The notes beneath the pieces were generated by a model that did not search any database, had not been told where the DNA came from, and worked only from the letters and a program-made list of their open reading frames with translations. Below are positions 27,301 to 34,849 of a DNA stretch of 64,000 nt, one piece after another. Source of the DNA: Chloroflexi bacterium AL-N1 (GTDB lineage Bacteria > Chloroflexota > Chloroflexia > Chloroflexales > Roseiflexaceae); the NCBI GenBank assembly GCA_013122435.1, contig WYDT01000019.1:62001-126000 (forward strand), in the 5' to 3' direction. The first letter of the stretch is position 1. Every line of letters starts with the position of its first letter. A program made the position numbers and the translations under genes.

Positions 27301-27356
27301 TCACGCACAGTTGCCAGATCGAGTGGGTTTTGGGGATTTGTGTTTTGTTTCATCAT
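24339..27356 (-). CDS. actB: Alternative complex III molybdopterin-like/iron-sulfur subunit ActB
   Basis: A ~1005-residue fusion of a molybdopterin-oxidoreductase-like domain (N-terminal two thirds, without the cofactor in known complexes) and a ferredoxin-like domain. A twin-arginine signal, TRRNFLKLMG, lies about residues 62-71, followed by LSGCA, a lipobox-like end. The FeS part carries four Cys clusters: CTGCNACTVACQ, CMHCENAPCEVVCP, CVGTKYCSNNCPYK and CTYCTQRI with CQQVCP. This passes electrons from quinol toward the hemes. The ATG at 27356 overlaps the actA TGA; a TTG three codons earlier is also open. There is no clear ribosome binding site, so coupling to actA is likely. Confidence 0.95.
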   Translation of the reverse strand: MMKQNTNPQNPLDLATVRERLARTTGRQYWRSLEEAGDSEEFQEFVSREFPRYASEMRDPATRRNFLKLMGASLALAGLSGCAYSLQLPDEKIVPYVRLPEGMIPGIPLFFATSMPFSGYMTGLVVESHEGRPTKIEGNPNHPASLGATDTFTQASLLNMYDPDRSANVYSGEQESDWESFLAAIAPALDEQRANQGEGMRLLTEPITSPTLVSQIQSLLEQFPSARWDQYEPVNRDNVREGARLAFGEDVDARYQFDQANIIVSLDSDFLVSGPGNVRYARDFAAQRRVGEDKQTMNRLYVVESSVTNTGSMADHRWRLRPSQVDLFTRVLAQRLGVEGVTGGDALPEGIEEAWINALVADLQGNTGASIVIAGEQQPPVVHALAHAINDALGNVGQTVLYTDPVEANTTSQFGAIQTLVEEMSGGQVQMLVMIGGNPAYDAPVDLQFAENLGNVPLSVHYSLYRDETSVASTWHVPATHFLEMWGDGRAYEGTVSIIQPLIAPLYGNRSPYELVAALQGQTDQSNLAIVQAYWQEQSGASDFETFWQTALHEGIIADTTLPARDVSLQSGFAADGPVEAVGDFEVVFRPDPSTWDGSYANNGWMQELPRSLTKVVWDNPAMISPATASNLGVANGDMIEISNGEQQLSIPIWITPGHADNVVTLTLGYGRTNAGRIGNGVGFNTYTVRTAAAPGFATGVSVASTGAQYKLVSTQEHFRLEDESTGLDRTNVVRVATLAEFLEDEKVIYEMGHAPEKSLYPEREYTGYAWGMSIDLNACTGCNACTVACQAENNIPIVGKTEVALSREMHWIRIDRYYAGSLDNPAMYHQPLPCMHCENAPCEVVCPVAATVHDGEGLNSMIYNRCVGTKYCSNNCPYKVRRFNFLQYSDETTPVTQLQRNPNVTVRIRGIMEKCTYCTQRISAARIEAKKDNRRITDGDLQTACQQVCPTQAIVFGDLNNPDSAVAQRAEDPRHYGVLEDLITRPRTTYLGRLMNPNPDLETE

Positions 27357-28015
27357 CGGTGGCAAATAGAGCAGTTAGTTAAATTATCCAGTTCAATGCC
27401 GTACTGTTCCACAAGTTGTTGGCCCAATTCCAATTGATTGGGGGGATGTTCGTACGACGTATTGTAAATTTCTTCCTGAGGTCTAACGTACAATTCAGGA
27501 TTGCTATGGCAATTCAAACACCAAGACATATACATTGGTTCTTGACGATATACAACGTTCATGTTGCCAACATTACCATGGCAGGTCGAACAACCAACAC
27601 CTTTATTGACATGGATACTATGATTAAAGTACACATAATCTGGCACCTTCGTCACCTTATTCCACTCAACTGGCGTATTGTTTGCCCAGCTATCACGTAT
27701 TGGTATGAGCGAATCGCGATCAGTCGCAATGTGCGAGTGACAGCTCATGCACGTCTCGGTTGCTGGGACATTGGAATATCCTGACTCGGCAACACCATTG
27801 TGGCAATACTGGCAATTCATACCAAGGCTTGTCACATGCAGTGTGTGATTAAAAGCTACTGGCTGTTCAATCGGGTAGTCTTCGCCAACTTGCTTCATAT
27901 AATCTGAACGTGAAAGAAACATCCAGAGTCCAATCAGCACTGCGAGGGTCAGAAATATACCAAGGATACTTACCTTGACGAGCAAATTCGCTCGGGGACT
28001 AAAAACCTGGGCCAT
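27353..28015 (-). CDS. actA: Alternative complex III pentaheme cytochrome c ActA
   Basis: A 220-residue cytochrome anchored by one N-terminal membrane helix (VSILGIFLTLAVLIGLWMFL). Five heme attachment motifs are visible: CQYCH, CMSCH, CSTCH, CLNCH and CSICH, the last at the extreme C-terminus. Extra His residues (FNHTLHV, FNHSIHV) are likely axial ligands. This is the usual pentaheme ActA, first gene of the operon. AAGG lies about 7 bases before the ATG. A promoter with an extended -10 is 110 bases upstream and the leader contains a long perfect inverted repeat. Its stop overlaps the actB start. Confidence 0.95.
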   Translation of the reverse strand: MAQVFSPRANLLVKVSILGIFLTLAVLIGLWMFLSRSDYMKQVGEDYPIEQPVAFNHTLHVTSLGMNCQYCHNGVAESGYSNVPATETCMSCHSHIATDRDSLIPIRDSWANNTPVEWNKVTKVPDYVYFNHSIHVNKGVGCSTCHGNVGNMNVVYRQEPMYMSWCLNCHSNPELYVRPQEEIYNTSYEHPPNQLELGQQLVEQYGIELDNLTNCSICHR

Positions 28016-28062
28016 TGAGCGCCTTTCTAGGACAGCCTCGCTGAGGCAGCTTCTGCTCTATA

Positions 28063-28089
28063 TTATGACAAGCACAGAGCTTGTCATAA
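28063..28089. promoter_or_regulatory. Inverted repeat in act operon leader
   Basis: TTATGACAAGC (28063-28073) and GCTTGTCATAA (28079-28089) are a perfect 11-base inverted repeat around a 5-base loop. It lies between the act promoter and actA and has no T tract, so a protein operator or an mRNA hairpin is more likely than a terminator. A second small hairpin, GCCTC/GAGGC, follows at 28035-28047. Confidence 0.5.
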
Positions 28090-28129
28090 CACCAAAGATG
28101 ATTATGTTAAATAAACTGAAGTAATCTAA

Positions 28130-28138
28130 ATTATAGCA
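28130..28138 (-). promoter_or_regulatory. Extended -10 promoter of actABCDEF
   Basis: On the minus strand TGCTATAAT is a perfect extended -10 (TGn plus TATAAT). A -35 at normal spacing is poor, which extended -10 promoters tolerate. The start would be near 28123, giving a leader of about 108 bases. Confidence 0.6.
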
Positions 28139-28280
28139 CAAATCAAAAAAATCAATGCAGATATATGGATTATCAACTCTTGTAGCATCTAAATCGCTAA
28201 AACGTTATATTAGTGAGTAATGTTACAAAATTAGGACAGCAGGCATAGAACAAAGGAATCGTGTATAACAATACAGAAAC

Positions 28281-28376
28281 CACAAAAAGAGCGCCACTCA
28301 AAGACCACTATAAATGTGATGAAGAGGCGCTTTATCCTTTTCTAGGCTTTTTCTAAGCTTGTGCAATATCCCACAA
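28281..28376 (-). ncRNA. Candidate small RNA behind the act promoter
   Basis: A minus-strand unit of about 95 bases between a strong promoter (28382-28411) and a terminator-like hairpin, AGCGCC (28290-28295) with GGCGCT (28326-28331), whose minus-strand exit is CTTTTTG. A second hairpin, GCTTGTG with CACAAGC (28357-28378), lies at its 5' end. No reading frame with a ribosome binding site is seen. I do not recognise the SRP RNA core or any other known family. Confidence 0.5.
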
Positions 28377-28381
28377 GCCAC

Positions 28382-28411
28382 ATTATACGACTAAGTAACA
28401 GGAAACGTCAA
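28382..28411 (-). promoter_or_regulatory. Sigma-70 promoter of the small RNA candidate
   Basis: On the minus strand TTGACG (28411-28406), an 18-base spacer, and a perfect TATAAT (28387-28382). The surrounding ~430 bases (28336-28775) hold no gene I can support. Confidence 0.65.
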
Positions 28412-28711
28412 GGCGATATACCTGTGCATTTGTTGTGCCAAAACAGGTTTATACACAATAAATATGAACATTATCTGTGCATCTACTGAGCTAAGATAAA
28501 TCTTTACAGTATAGGAGTGAATAGAAAGGGAAATTAATACTATAGATACAGTCTCTTTTCCAAAAGAAAAGTTTCTTCTTTTTTAACTATGATTAGTAGG
28601 TAGATAAGATTTCACTAGCTAAATATTCTATAAGATGGTATTTACTTATAAAAGCATATCCTTTAACAGAAGTCGTACAAAATATATCCTGTGTTTTATA
28701 ACAAAGAAATA

Positions 28712-28738
28712 GCCACACGCATATTCATAACGTGTGGC
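28712..28738 (-). terminator. Terminator after the GlsB-like gene
   Basis: GCCACACG and CGTGTGGC pair (8 bp) around a 11-base loop; on the minus strand the stem is followed by TATTTCTTTGTT. It sits 38 bases beyond the stop of the gene at 28776. Confidence 0.55.
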
Positions 28739-28775
28739 CATAGTATTACTGTTTATCTATTTTTGGTTGCAGGTA

Positions 28776-29123
28776 TTATGTCGATCTTCGTCGTCTGCGC
28801 CGCCCCCGTCCTCCACGCCCAAAACCACGAACAGCCATAATGATAAGTAACAACACTATCGAACCTAATATCGACCAGGCAATATCAAAACTAAAATTTG
28901 TCACAATAAGCTGTTGATCCGTCGTCTGAGGAATAATACGTGACGTTTCCAAAATGGGCGGAAACCCTAATTGTTGTGCCAGCCAACTCCCGATATAAGC
29001 ACCAACTAAACCGACCATCACTGATGTGAGAAACCCCCCGGGACTAAACCCAACAATCCACTCAGCAATCACTCCACAAATTCCTGCGACAACGAGAAAG
29101 ATCAACAATTCAATCAACGTCAT
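28776..29123 (-). CDS. GlsB/YeaQ/YmgE-like small membrane protein
   Basis: A 115-residue protein with three hydrophobic helices: LLIFLVVAGICGVIAEWIVG, FLTSVMVGLVGAYIGSWLA and WSILGSIVLLLIIMAVRG. The GGFLTSVMVGLVGAYIG stretch is the glycine-rich helix typical of the GlsB/YeaQ/YmgE ('transglycosylase-associated') stress membrane family. It is longer than the usual ~85 residues because of a middle linker and an unusual tail of about ten Arg and Gly residues, which would sit at the cytoplasmic face and could touch nucleic acid or lipid head groups. Function in the family is not established. Confidence 0.75.
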   Translation of the reverse strand: MTLIELLIFLVVAGICGVIAEWIVGFSPGGFLTSVMVGLVGAYIGSWLAQQLGFPPILETSRIIPQTTDQQLIVTNFSFDIAWSILGSIVLLLIIMAVRGFGRGGRGRRRRRRST

Positions 29124-29370
29124 CTAACACCTCTTTCGCTATAATGTGTAGCTCTGGACCAAACATACCAGAAGAAACATTCCAACACCCTGCTACAGAG
29201 CATATCATACAATTATGCTTTCGGACTCACGTAGTCACTGAAGTCTTATACCAAATACAAAAGATTATCGAATCTTAACTGAGAGTCGTAAAAACCTATC
29301 AGTCTCGCAGTATAACTTAGCAATTCTCATACCAGATTGAGGGATTTCCTACCCTGGATTTATGATCCAC

Positions 29371-29420
29371 AAAAAGGCGCTGTCACCTCCCAGACAATAC
29401 CGGAAAACAGGTAACAGCGC
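29371..29420 (-). terminator. Intrinsic terminator after the VWA lipoprotein gene
   Basis: GCGCTGTCACCT (29377-29388) pairs with AGGTAACAGCGC (29409-29420) except one position; the minus strand then reads CTTTTTG. It lies 29 bases beyond the stop at 29449. Confidence 0.8.
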
Positions 29421-29448
29421 GCTTAGGATCAGGGATGGATATCAACCA

Positions 29449-31224
29449 CTATAAACGTTGAGCCCGTTCTACAAGTTGAATAAACTCCTGCACATCGGTA
29501 TCATTTGCAAACTGTGGTGCAATTTGCTGTGAAACCTCATATACATCATTCAGAGTATAGTTCTGCTCATATCCACTTCCGCGCAGTTGTTCAGCAAATC
29601 CGGCTACCGCGACCGCAAGTTGTAGCGATGGTGCCGCGCTTGAGAAATCCTGATTCATGGCATCACGCTCAAATGGCACTGCCAGTTCACGTACTTCACC
29701 AGTTTCCGGATCGGCATATCGCATTCGGACGGTAAACGCAATACCATTACTCTGTTCACGCAGTACAATTTCATACAACGCAGTTACATTATGCCCTGCC
29801 CCAACTTCGCCAGCATCCACACGGTCGTTGCGAAAATCAGCATCAGCAACGTCACGATTTTCATAGCCAAGGAGTCGATAGCGCTCTACGACATCCTGAT
29901 TAAATTCAACTTGCAACTTGGCATCTTTGGCAATAACCTGCAATGTACCAGTCAGGTTTTCGACAAAAACGCGCTGGGCCTCATCAAGTGTGTCTACATA
30001 CGCATAGTTACCGTTGCCATCATTGGCAAGCTGCTCCATCATATAATCGTTGTAACCACCCATACCAAAACCAACTGTCGTAAGATACACACCCTGGGCC
30101 GTATAATCACGAATGGTCTCGCGTATTGCTTCGGGATCAGTTGCACCAACATTGGCAACCCCATCCGAGCACAGGATGACCCGATTGATAGCATCATTCT
30201 GGAAATGTTCACTAGCAAGTTTATATCCTAGTTGTAATCCAGCTTCGGCATTCGTCGAGCCTTCAATCTCTACAGCATTGATGGCCCGGAGAATAACATC
30301 CTTGCGGGCCATACTTGTTGGTTCGAGAATGGTATGCGCGGTACTCCCATACACAACGATAGCAACCTGATCATCATCGTTTAATTCCTCAACCAACAGA
30401 CTAAGCGATTCTTTCACTAATGGAAGGCGATTATGTCCGTCCATTGAACCACTTACATCAATAACAAAAGTGAGTGATGCCTTCTCACGTTGGTGGGCAT
30501 TAATCGCCTTGCCCTGAATGCCCACCCGAGCAATATGTGTTTCAGCACTGCCAAAAGGTGTAGTGGTTGCATCAACATAGATACCAAACGCGTCCTGCTC
30601 AGGAGCAGGATAGTTATAATCAAAGTAGTTCACAAACTCCTCAACACGTACCGTATCGGGAGATGGAAACTGGTCACTTGTTATATGGTTACGAGCAGAC
30701 GCATATGATGCGGTATCAACATCCAGTGCAAACGTAGAAAGATGGTCCTGACTGGTCTGGATAAATGGATTAACTTCGATCTGTCTTGGTGCTTCAACAA
30801 CAGGAGCCTCATCTACCAAATTATCAGTAGCCGTTTCTGGACTATCGATAAAAACATCTTCAGCGGTCTCTTCCACGGGTGCTTGTTCCGCGTCTGCCTC
30901 ATCATCAGGAGCAGTTCCTGCACCACTGGCAGGAACGTCTTCGGCAGCTAACTCCTCAGCAGGGAGTTCTTCAGCAGTGGTCTCTTCCACAGGTACTTCT
31001 TCGTTAGCAGATGTATCATCATCAGTGGAGATTTGTGCATCTGATTCAGTCTCAGTCATCGATCCCTCCTCCGCAGAAAGTGAGACGGCTGGCTGTTCTG
31101 CGGCAGCAGGGGCTTCTTGCCTTGAACTTGTATTAACTGCTGTGCCTCCACCACATGCTGACAATATCAGCATGGTAAGTACGATACATACGCACAGGGT
31201 AGAGCGGTAGAATCTGTGTATCAT
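29449..31224 (-). CDS. YfbK-type VWA domain lipoprotein
   Basis: A 591-residue lipoprotein: signal with lipobox LILSAC (Cys near 24), a long Glu/Ala/Pro-rich low-complexity linker (about 30-150), then the VWA N-terminal module (FALDVDTASYASARNHI, VRVEEFVNYFDYNYP). The VWA domain has an intact MIDAS (FVIDVSGSMDG), and a C-terminal DUF3520 module follows (about 430-590). The order matches E. coli YfbK. Such proteins are exported and metal-binding, with no agreed function; adhesion or envelope protein assembly is often guessed. It is a single-gene unit with its own terminator. Confidence 0.88.
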   Translation of the reverse strand: MIHRFYRSTLCVCIVLTMLILSACGGGTAVNTSSRQEAPAAAEQPAVSLSAEEGSMTETESDAQISTDDDTSANEEVPVEETTAEELPAEELAAEDVPASGAGTAPDDEADAEQAPVEETAEDVFIDSPETATDNLVDEAPVVEAPRQIEVNPFIQTSQDHLSTFALDVDTASYASARNHITSDQFPSPDTVRVEEFVNYFDYNYPAPEQDAFGIYVDATTTPFGSAETHIARVGIQGKAINAHQREKASLTFVIDVSGSMDGHNRLPLVKESLSLLVEELNDDDQVAIVVYGSTAHTILEPTSMARKDVILRAINAVEIEGSTNAEAGLQLGYKLASEHFQNDAINRVILCSDGVANVGATDPEAIRETIRDYTAQGVYLTTVGFGMGGYNDYMMEQLANDGNGNYAYVDTLDEAQRVFVENLTGTLQVIAKDAKLQVEFNQDVVERYRLLGYENRDVADADFRNDRVDAGEVGAGHNVTALYEIVLREQSNGIAFTVRMRYADPETGEVRELAVPFERDAMNQDFSSAAPSLQLAVAVAGFAEQLRGSGYEQNYTLNDVYEVSQQIAPQFANDTDVQEFIQLVERAQRL

Positions 31225-31456
31225 AGTGATTCACCTCAATCATCAACATCAGTTATTCGAATGATATGACCTGCCTACCCCGGGTTATAGACCAGATATA
31301 CTGATGACGTTTTTGGCAACAAGATGGTTCCCAAAATAGTACATATCATCTTTTAAAAGCAAAAAGGAGCTTAAGAGTATGATAGATCATTAGAGCGTAT
31401 ATATTCTGGAGCTTTACAAAAAACAAGCAGAAGGAAAACAGATGAAAGAAAAAGCC

Positions 31457-33751
31457 TTATGCTGAAACGGGAGCACTATTTTGTTCGCGACGCGCATCAA
31501 TAATGTCTGGTAGACGGTTGAGTTTATCTAAAATTTTAGAAAGCTGTGCAATGCTATGAACTGAAATCGTAACCATTAAGATGGCCCGACTAGGTTTGCG
31601 TGTTGATACTTGCTCAACCGCTTCAATATTAATACTATCGTCAGCAATGGCATTGGTAATATCTCGCCAGAGACCTACTCGATCCCAGGCTTCCACACGC
31701 ATAGGAACTGAAAAACCCTGCTGCGGTTGAGCACTGCCCCAGGAAACCTCAATCAAACGTGCACGATCACGTTCATTCAGCACACTACGACAGTCAGCAC
31801 GATGGACTGTCACGCCACGCCCGCGGGTGATATAGCCAACAATCGGCTCACCAACAACCGGATTACAACAACGTGCCAGGCGCGTAAGTACACCTTCCAC
31901 TCCACGAACCTGAATACCGGCAGAGTCCGTTTTACGCTCTACCTGAGGAGCAATCTGTGGAATATCTGCAAGAGTCTCTTCTTCTTGTACCTGTTGCGCT
32001 AACATCTTCTGAGCAACTTGACGAGCGGTTGTTTCTCCACTACCGATCAGAGCAAACACATCTTCAATAGTTCTGGCACCCCACACACGCGCAATTTCAT
32101 CAAAGGAAGGGCTCAGGCCCAATCGTTTTAGTTCTTTTTCGAGCAGATCACGTCCTGCTGATTCATTTTCTTCACGACGCAGCCGCTTAAAGTAGCGTCG
32201 TATCTGATTACGCGCACCTGAGGTCTGGGCAAAGTTCAACCAATCGCGACTCGGCCCTCGTGGCGTCTTGGAAGTCATAATCTGTATAATCTCACCGCTT
32301 TGCAACTGATAGTCAAGCGGTATCATACGATTGTTGACCTTCGCACCTACACAACTATGCCCAACCTCTGAATGAATTCGATATGCAAAATCAACAGGGG
32401 TTGAACCAATGGGAAGATCGATAATTTTGCCTTTGGGGGTAAAGACATAAACCTGTTCCTCAAAGACATCAGATTTCAGCGAGTCGACAAATTCTTGTGC
32501 ATCGGTCAGATCACGACGCCACTCAATCAAACCTCGTAGCCAGGCTAATTTGGCCTCAAACGAGACATCAGTTCGAGCAAATCCCTCTTTGTATCGCCAG
32601 TGTGCTGCAATACCATGTTCAGATACTTCGTGCATCTCACGTGTGCGAATTTGAATTTCGCAGGGCTGACCACCGGGGATAAGCACTGTTGTATGGAGCG
32701 AGCGATACATGCTTTCTTTGGGCATCGCAATGTAATCGTCAAACTCACCCGGCACTGGTGGCCAGGTTGCGTGAACAATGCCCAGTATCTGATAACACTC
32801 ACCAACGGTATCCACAATAACACGAACTGCTAGCTGATCATAGATCTGATCCAGACTAACGTTTTTTCGTTCCATCTTGCGATAAATGGAATAGATATGT
32901 TTAGGACGACCGGTAATATCTGCAACAATTTGCTCTTTTTCAAGCACATGATTAAGACGTGAGATAACGCGATGAACCATCTTCTCTCGTGCATCTCGGC
33001 GTAGCGATAACGCACGACTGATCTCACGATACTTATCAGGATGTAAGAGCGCAAAAGAGCGATCTTCAAGCTCCCATTTAATCTGCCATATACCAAGACG
33101 GTGTGCTAATGGGGCATAAATGTCGAGGGTCTCACGAGCATTACGTTGTTGACTTTCCTGTCGCATAGCACTAATCGTACGCATGTTGTGGAGACGGTCA
33201 GCCAGTTTGACCAATACGACTCGCGGATCGTCGGCCATGGCAATAAACATTTTCCGATAAGTGCCAGCCTGTGCCTCTTCCTTGGTCTGATTTTCCAGCA
33301 CCGTTAACTTGGTCACACCATCTACCAGGTGAACCACTTCACAACCAAAAAACTCTTCGATTTGCTCATGAGTGATAGCTGTATCTTCAATAACATCGTG
33401 CAGTAGAGCAGCAGCAACGGAGGCAGGATCTAATTCCAGACCGAGCAGAATATGAGCGACTGCAACTGGATGTTCAATATATGGTTCACCAGAGGCTCGT
33501 TTCTGCTCTCCATGGGCTTCGTGCGCCACAGCATAGGCTTTACGCACCAATTCAGCACTACTCTCGGCCAACTTACCCTGTTGATAGCCTTTGATCAGGT
33601 CCACTAATTGGGTAGCTGTGTCATCATACATAAGCTCAACATTTGGGCAAAGCAGAGAAGTAGAACGTGCAGATGGGGCACGGTGGAGAAGGTGAAGCGG
33701 TTCAGTTGCGGCGTCACTGCCGCCTGCCGCCAGTGTGGATGCTGTTTCCAT
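31457..33751 (-). CDS. rel: Bifunctional (p)ppGpp synthetase/hydrolase Rel
   Basis: A 764-residue Rel/SpoT protein. The HD hydrolase domain is intact (HPVAVAHILL, then LLHDVIEDTAI and KLADRLHNMRT), followed by the synthetase domain (about 270-390) with EFDDYIAMPK and EIQIRTREMHEVSEHGIAAHW, the TGS domain (VYVFTPKGKIIDLPIGSTP), a zinc-finger-like RCCNPVVGEPIVGYITRGRG region and a C-terminal ACT domain. It makes and destroys (p)ppGpp in the stringent response. The usual NGYQSLHT motif reads ESMYRSLHT. The ATG at 33751 adds 40 residues of low-complexity sequence; a start at 33631 (MYDDTATQL) would give the usual N-terminus. Neither has a clear ribosome binding site. Confidence 0.93.
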   Translation of the reverse strand: METASTLAAGGSDAATEPLHLLHRAPSARSTSLLCPNVELMYDDTATQLVDLIKGYQQGKLAESSAELVRKAYAVAHEAHGEQKRASGEPYIEHPVAVAHILLGLELDPASVAAALLHDVIEDTAITHEQIEEFFGCEVVHLVDGVTKLTVLENQTKEEAQAGTYRKMFIAMADDPRVVLVKLADRLHNMRTISAMRQESQQRNARETLDIYAPLAHRLGIWQIKWELEDRSFALLHPDKYREISRALSLRRDAREKMVHRVISRLNHVLEKEQIVADITGRPKHIYSIYRKMERKNVSLDQIYDQLAVRVIVDTVGECYQILGIVHATWPPVPGEFDDYIAMPKESMYRSLHTTVLIPGGQPCEIQIRTREMHEVSEHGIAAHWRYKEGFARTDVSFEAKLAWLRGLIEWRRDLTDAQEFVDSLKSDVFEEQVYVFTPKGKIIDLPIGSTPVDFAYRIHSEVGHSCVGAKVNNRMIPLDYQLQSGEIIQIMTSKTPRGPSRDWLNFAQTSGARNQIRRYFKRLRREENESAGRDLLEKELKRLGLSPSFDEIARVWGARTIEDVFALIGSGETTARQVAQKMLAQQVQEEETLADIPQIAPQVERKTDSAGIQVRGVEGVLTRLARCCNPVVGEPIVGYITRGRGVTVHRADCRSVLNERDRARLIEVSWGSAQPQQGFSVPMRVEAWDRVGLWRDITNAIADDSINIEAVEQVSTRKPSRAILMVTISVHSIAQLSKILDKLNRLPDIIDARREQNSAPVSA

Positions 33752-33840
33752 ATACTTATCAACACGGCGACGGAAAAGAGTGATTATTTAGTCGATTTAT
33801 TGAAATTCAGGATACTAAAGCTACTTTTTTAGTATGGTGT

Positions 33841-33869
33841 AGCATATCACGCAGCATTAGCCTTGTCAA
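33841..33869 (-). promoter_or_regulatory. Sigma-70 promoter of rel
   Basis: On the minus strand TTGACA (33869-33864), 17-base spacer, TATGCT (33846-33841). It would start transcription near 33834, 83 bases before the longer rel start. The rest of the 356-base divergent region to larB holds ACGTAC repeats (34002, 34014, about 34051) that might be a binding site. Confidence 0.7.
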
Positions 33870-34107
33870 GAAATGTAGACTGTTGTGACAATACCCCCTT
33901 TGTGTGCTACACAAGCCATATACTATGATTACAACTCTTTGGTACAATGTGGGCACAAGAACCCGGACAACACGTTACATTCGTTAGTATAAAGACAAGA
34001 CACGTACGTTTTAGTACGTTTCATAAACTAATCTCAATTTTGTAATATATACGTACCAAAGTATCGCTACAAGTAAGATGTTACAAATACATCAGGAGAA
34101 AACAGCA

Positions 34108-34836
34108 ATGCGGACCCTATCATATCTCGAACAGTTTGCTAACTTAGATCTAGAACGTGCATCACGTACAAACGTTCCTGAGGTGGTATTTGCCGAAAAC
34201 AAGTCGCCATATCAAACAGTCGAGATTACGAAAAAGCTACTCGAAAAACGGAAGCGCGCCATGCTTAGTCGTGTTCCTACTGAGACACTTAGCGCACTGG
34301 AAGCAACCTTCAATACCGATGCGGTTGTCTGGCAACGATACGCTGAAGGTCATACTCTGGTCTTACATCAATCTGACTCACACGTCCCTTTGAGTGGCGG
34401 TATTATCGGTATCCTAAGTGCTGGGACGGGCGACATTCCAATGGCGGAAGAAGCACACGCACTTTGTCACGAAACTGGTTGTACAGTGCACTACACCTAC
34501 GACGTCGGAGTGGCTGGTCTTCATCGATTGTTTGAGCCATTACAAACCATGCTTACCGCACCTGTCGATGTCATTATTGTGGTGGCTGGCATGGATGGTG
34601 CACTGCCTTCCGTTGTCGCAGGATTGGTCGATGTACCGATCATTGGGCTGCCAACATCTGTTGGTTATGGTTTAGGGGGTGGGGGTATTGGTGCGCTCAC
34701 AAGTATGCTGCAGAGTTGCTCACCAGGGCTGGCCGTTGTCAACATAGACAATGGGATCGGAGCAGGTGCAATGGCAAGCAGAATTGCGATCTGTGCAGCC
34801 GCAGCTCGTGCCGAAGCACCTGCAAAAAACGATTAA
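34108..34836 (+). CDS. larB: Nickel-pincer cofactor biosynthesis protein LarB
   Basis: A 242-residue LarB with the PurE-like (AIR carboxylase) domain in its second half: GGIIGILSAGTGDIPMAEEA, VGVAGLHRLFEP, VVAGMDGALPSVVAGLVDVPIIGLPTSVGYG, then GIGALTSMLQSCSPGLAVVNIDNGIGAG. LarB carboxylates and hydrolyses nicotinic acid adenine dinucleotide, the first step toward the nickel-pincer cofactor of lactate racemase. The N-terminus (LDLERASRTNVPEVVFAENKS) is also typical. The start is the ATG at 34108, with AGGAG 8 bases upstream. larC and larE are not in this window, so the pathway must be completed elsewhere or is absent. Confidence 0.9.
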   Translation: MRTLSYLEQFANLDLERASRTNVPEVVFAENKSPYQTVEITKKLLEKRKRAMLSRVPTETLSALEATFNTDAVVWQRYAEGHTLVLHQSDSHVPLSGGIIGILSAGTGDIPMAEEAHALCHETGCTVHYTYDVGVAGLHRLFEPLQTMLTAPVDVIIVVAGMDGALPSVVAGLVDVPIIGLPTSVGYGLGGGGIGALTSMLQSCSPGLAVVNIDNGIGAGAMASRIAICAAAARAEAPAKND

Positions 34837-34849
34837 TGTTGCATAAATT

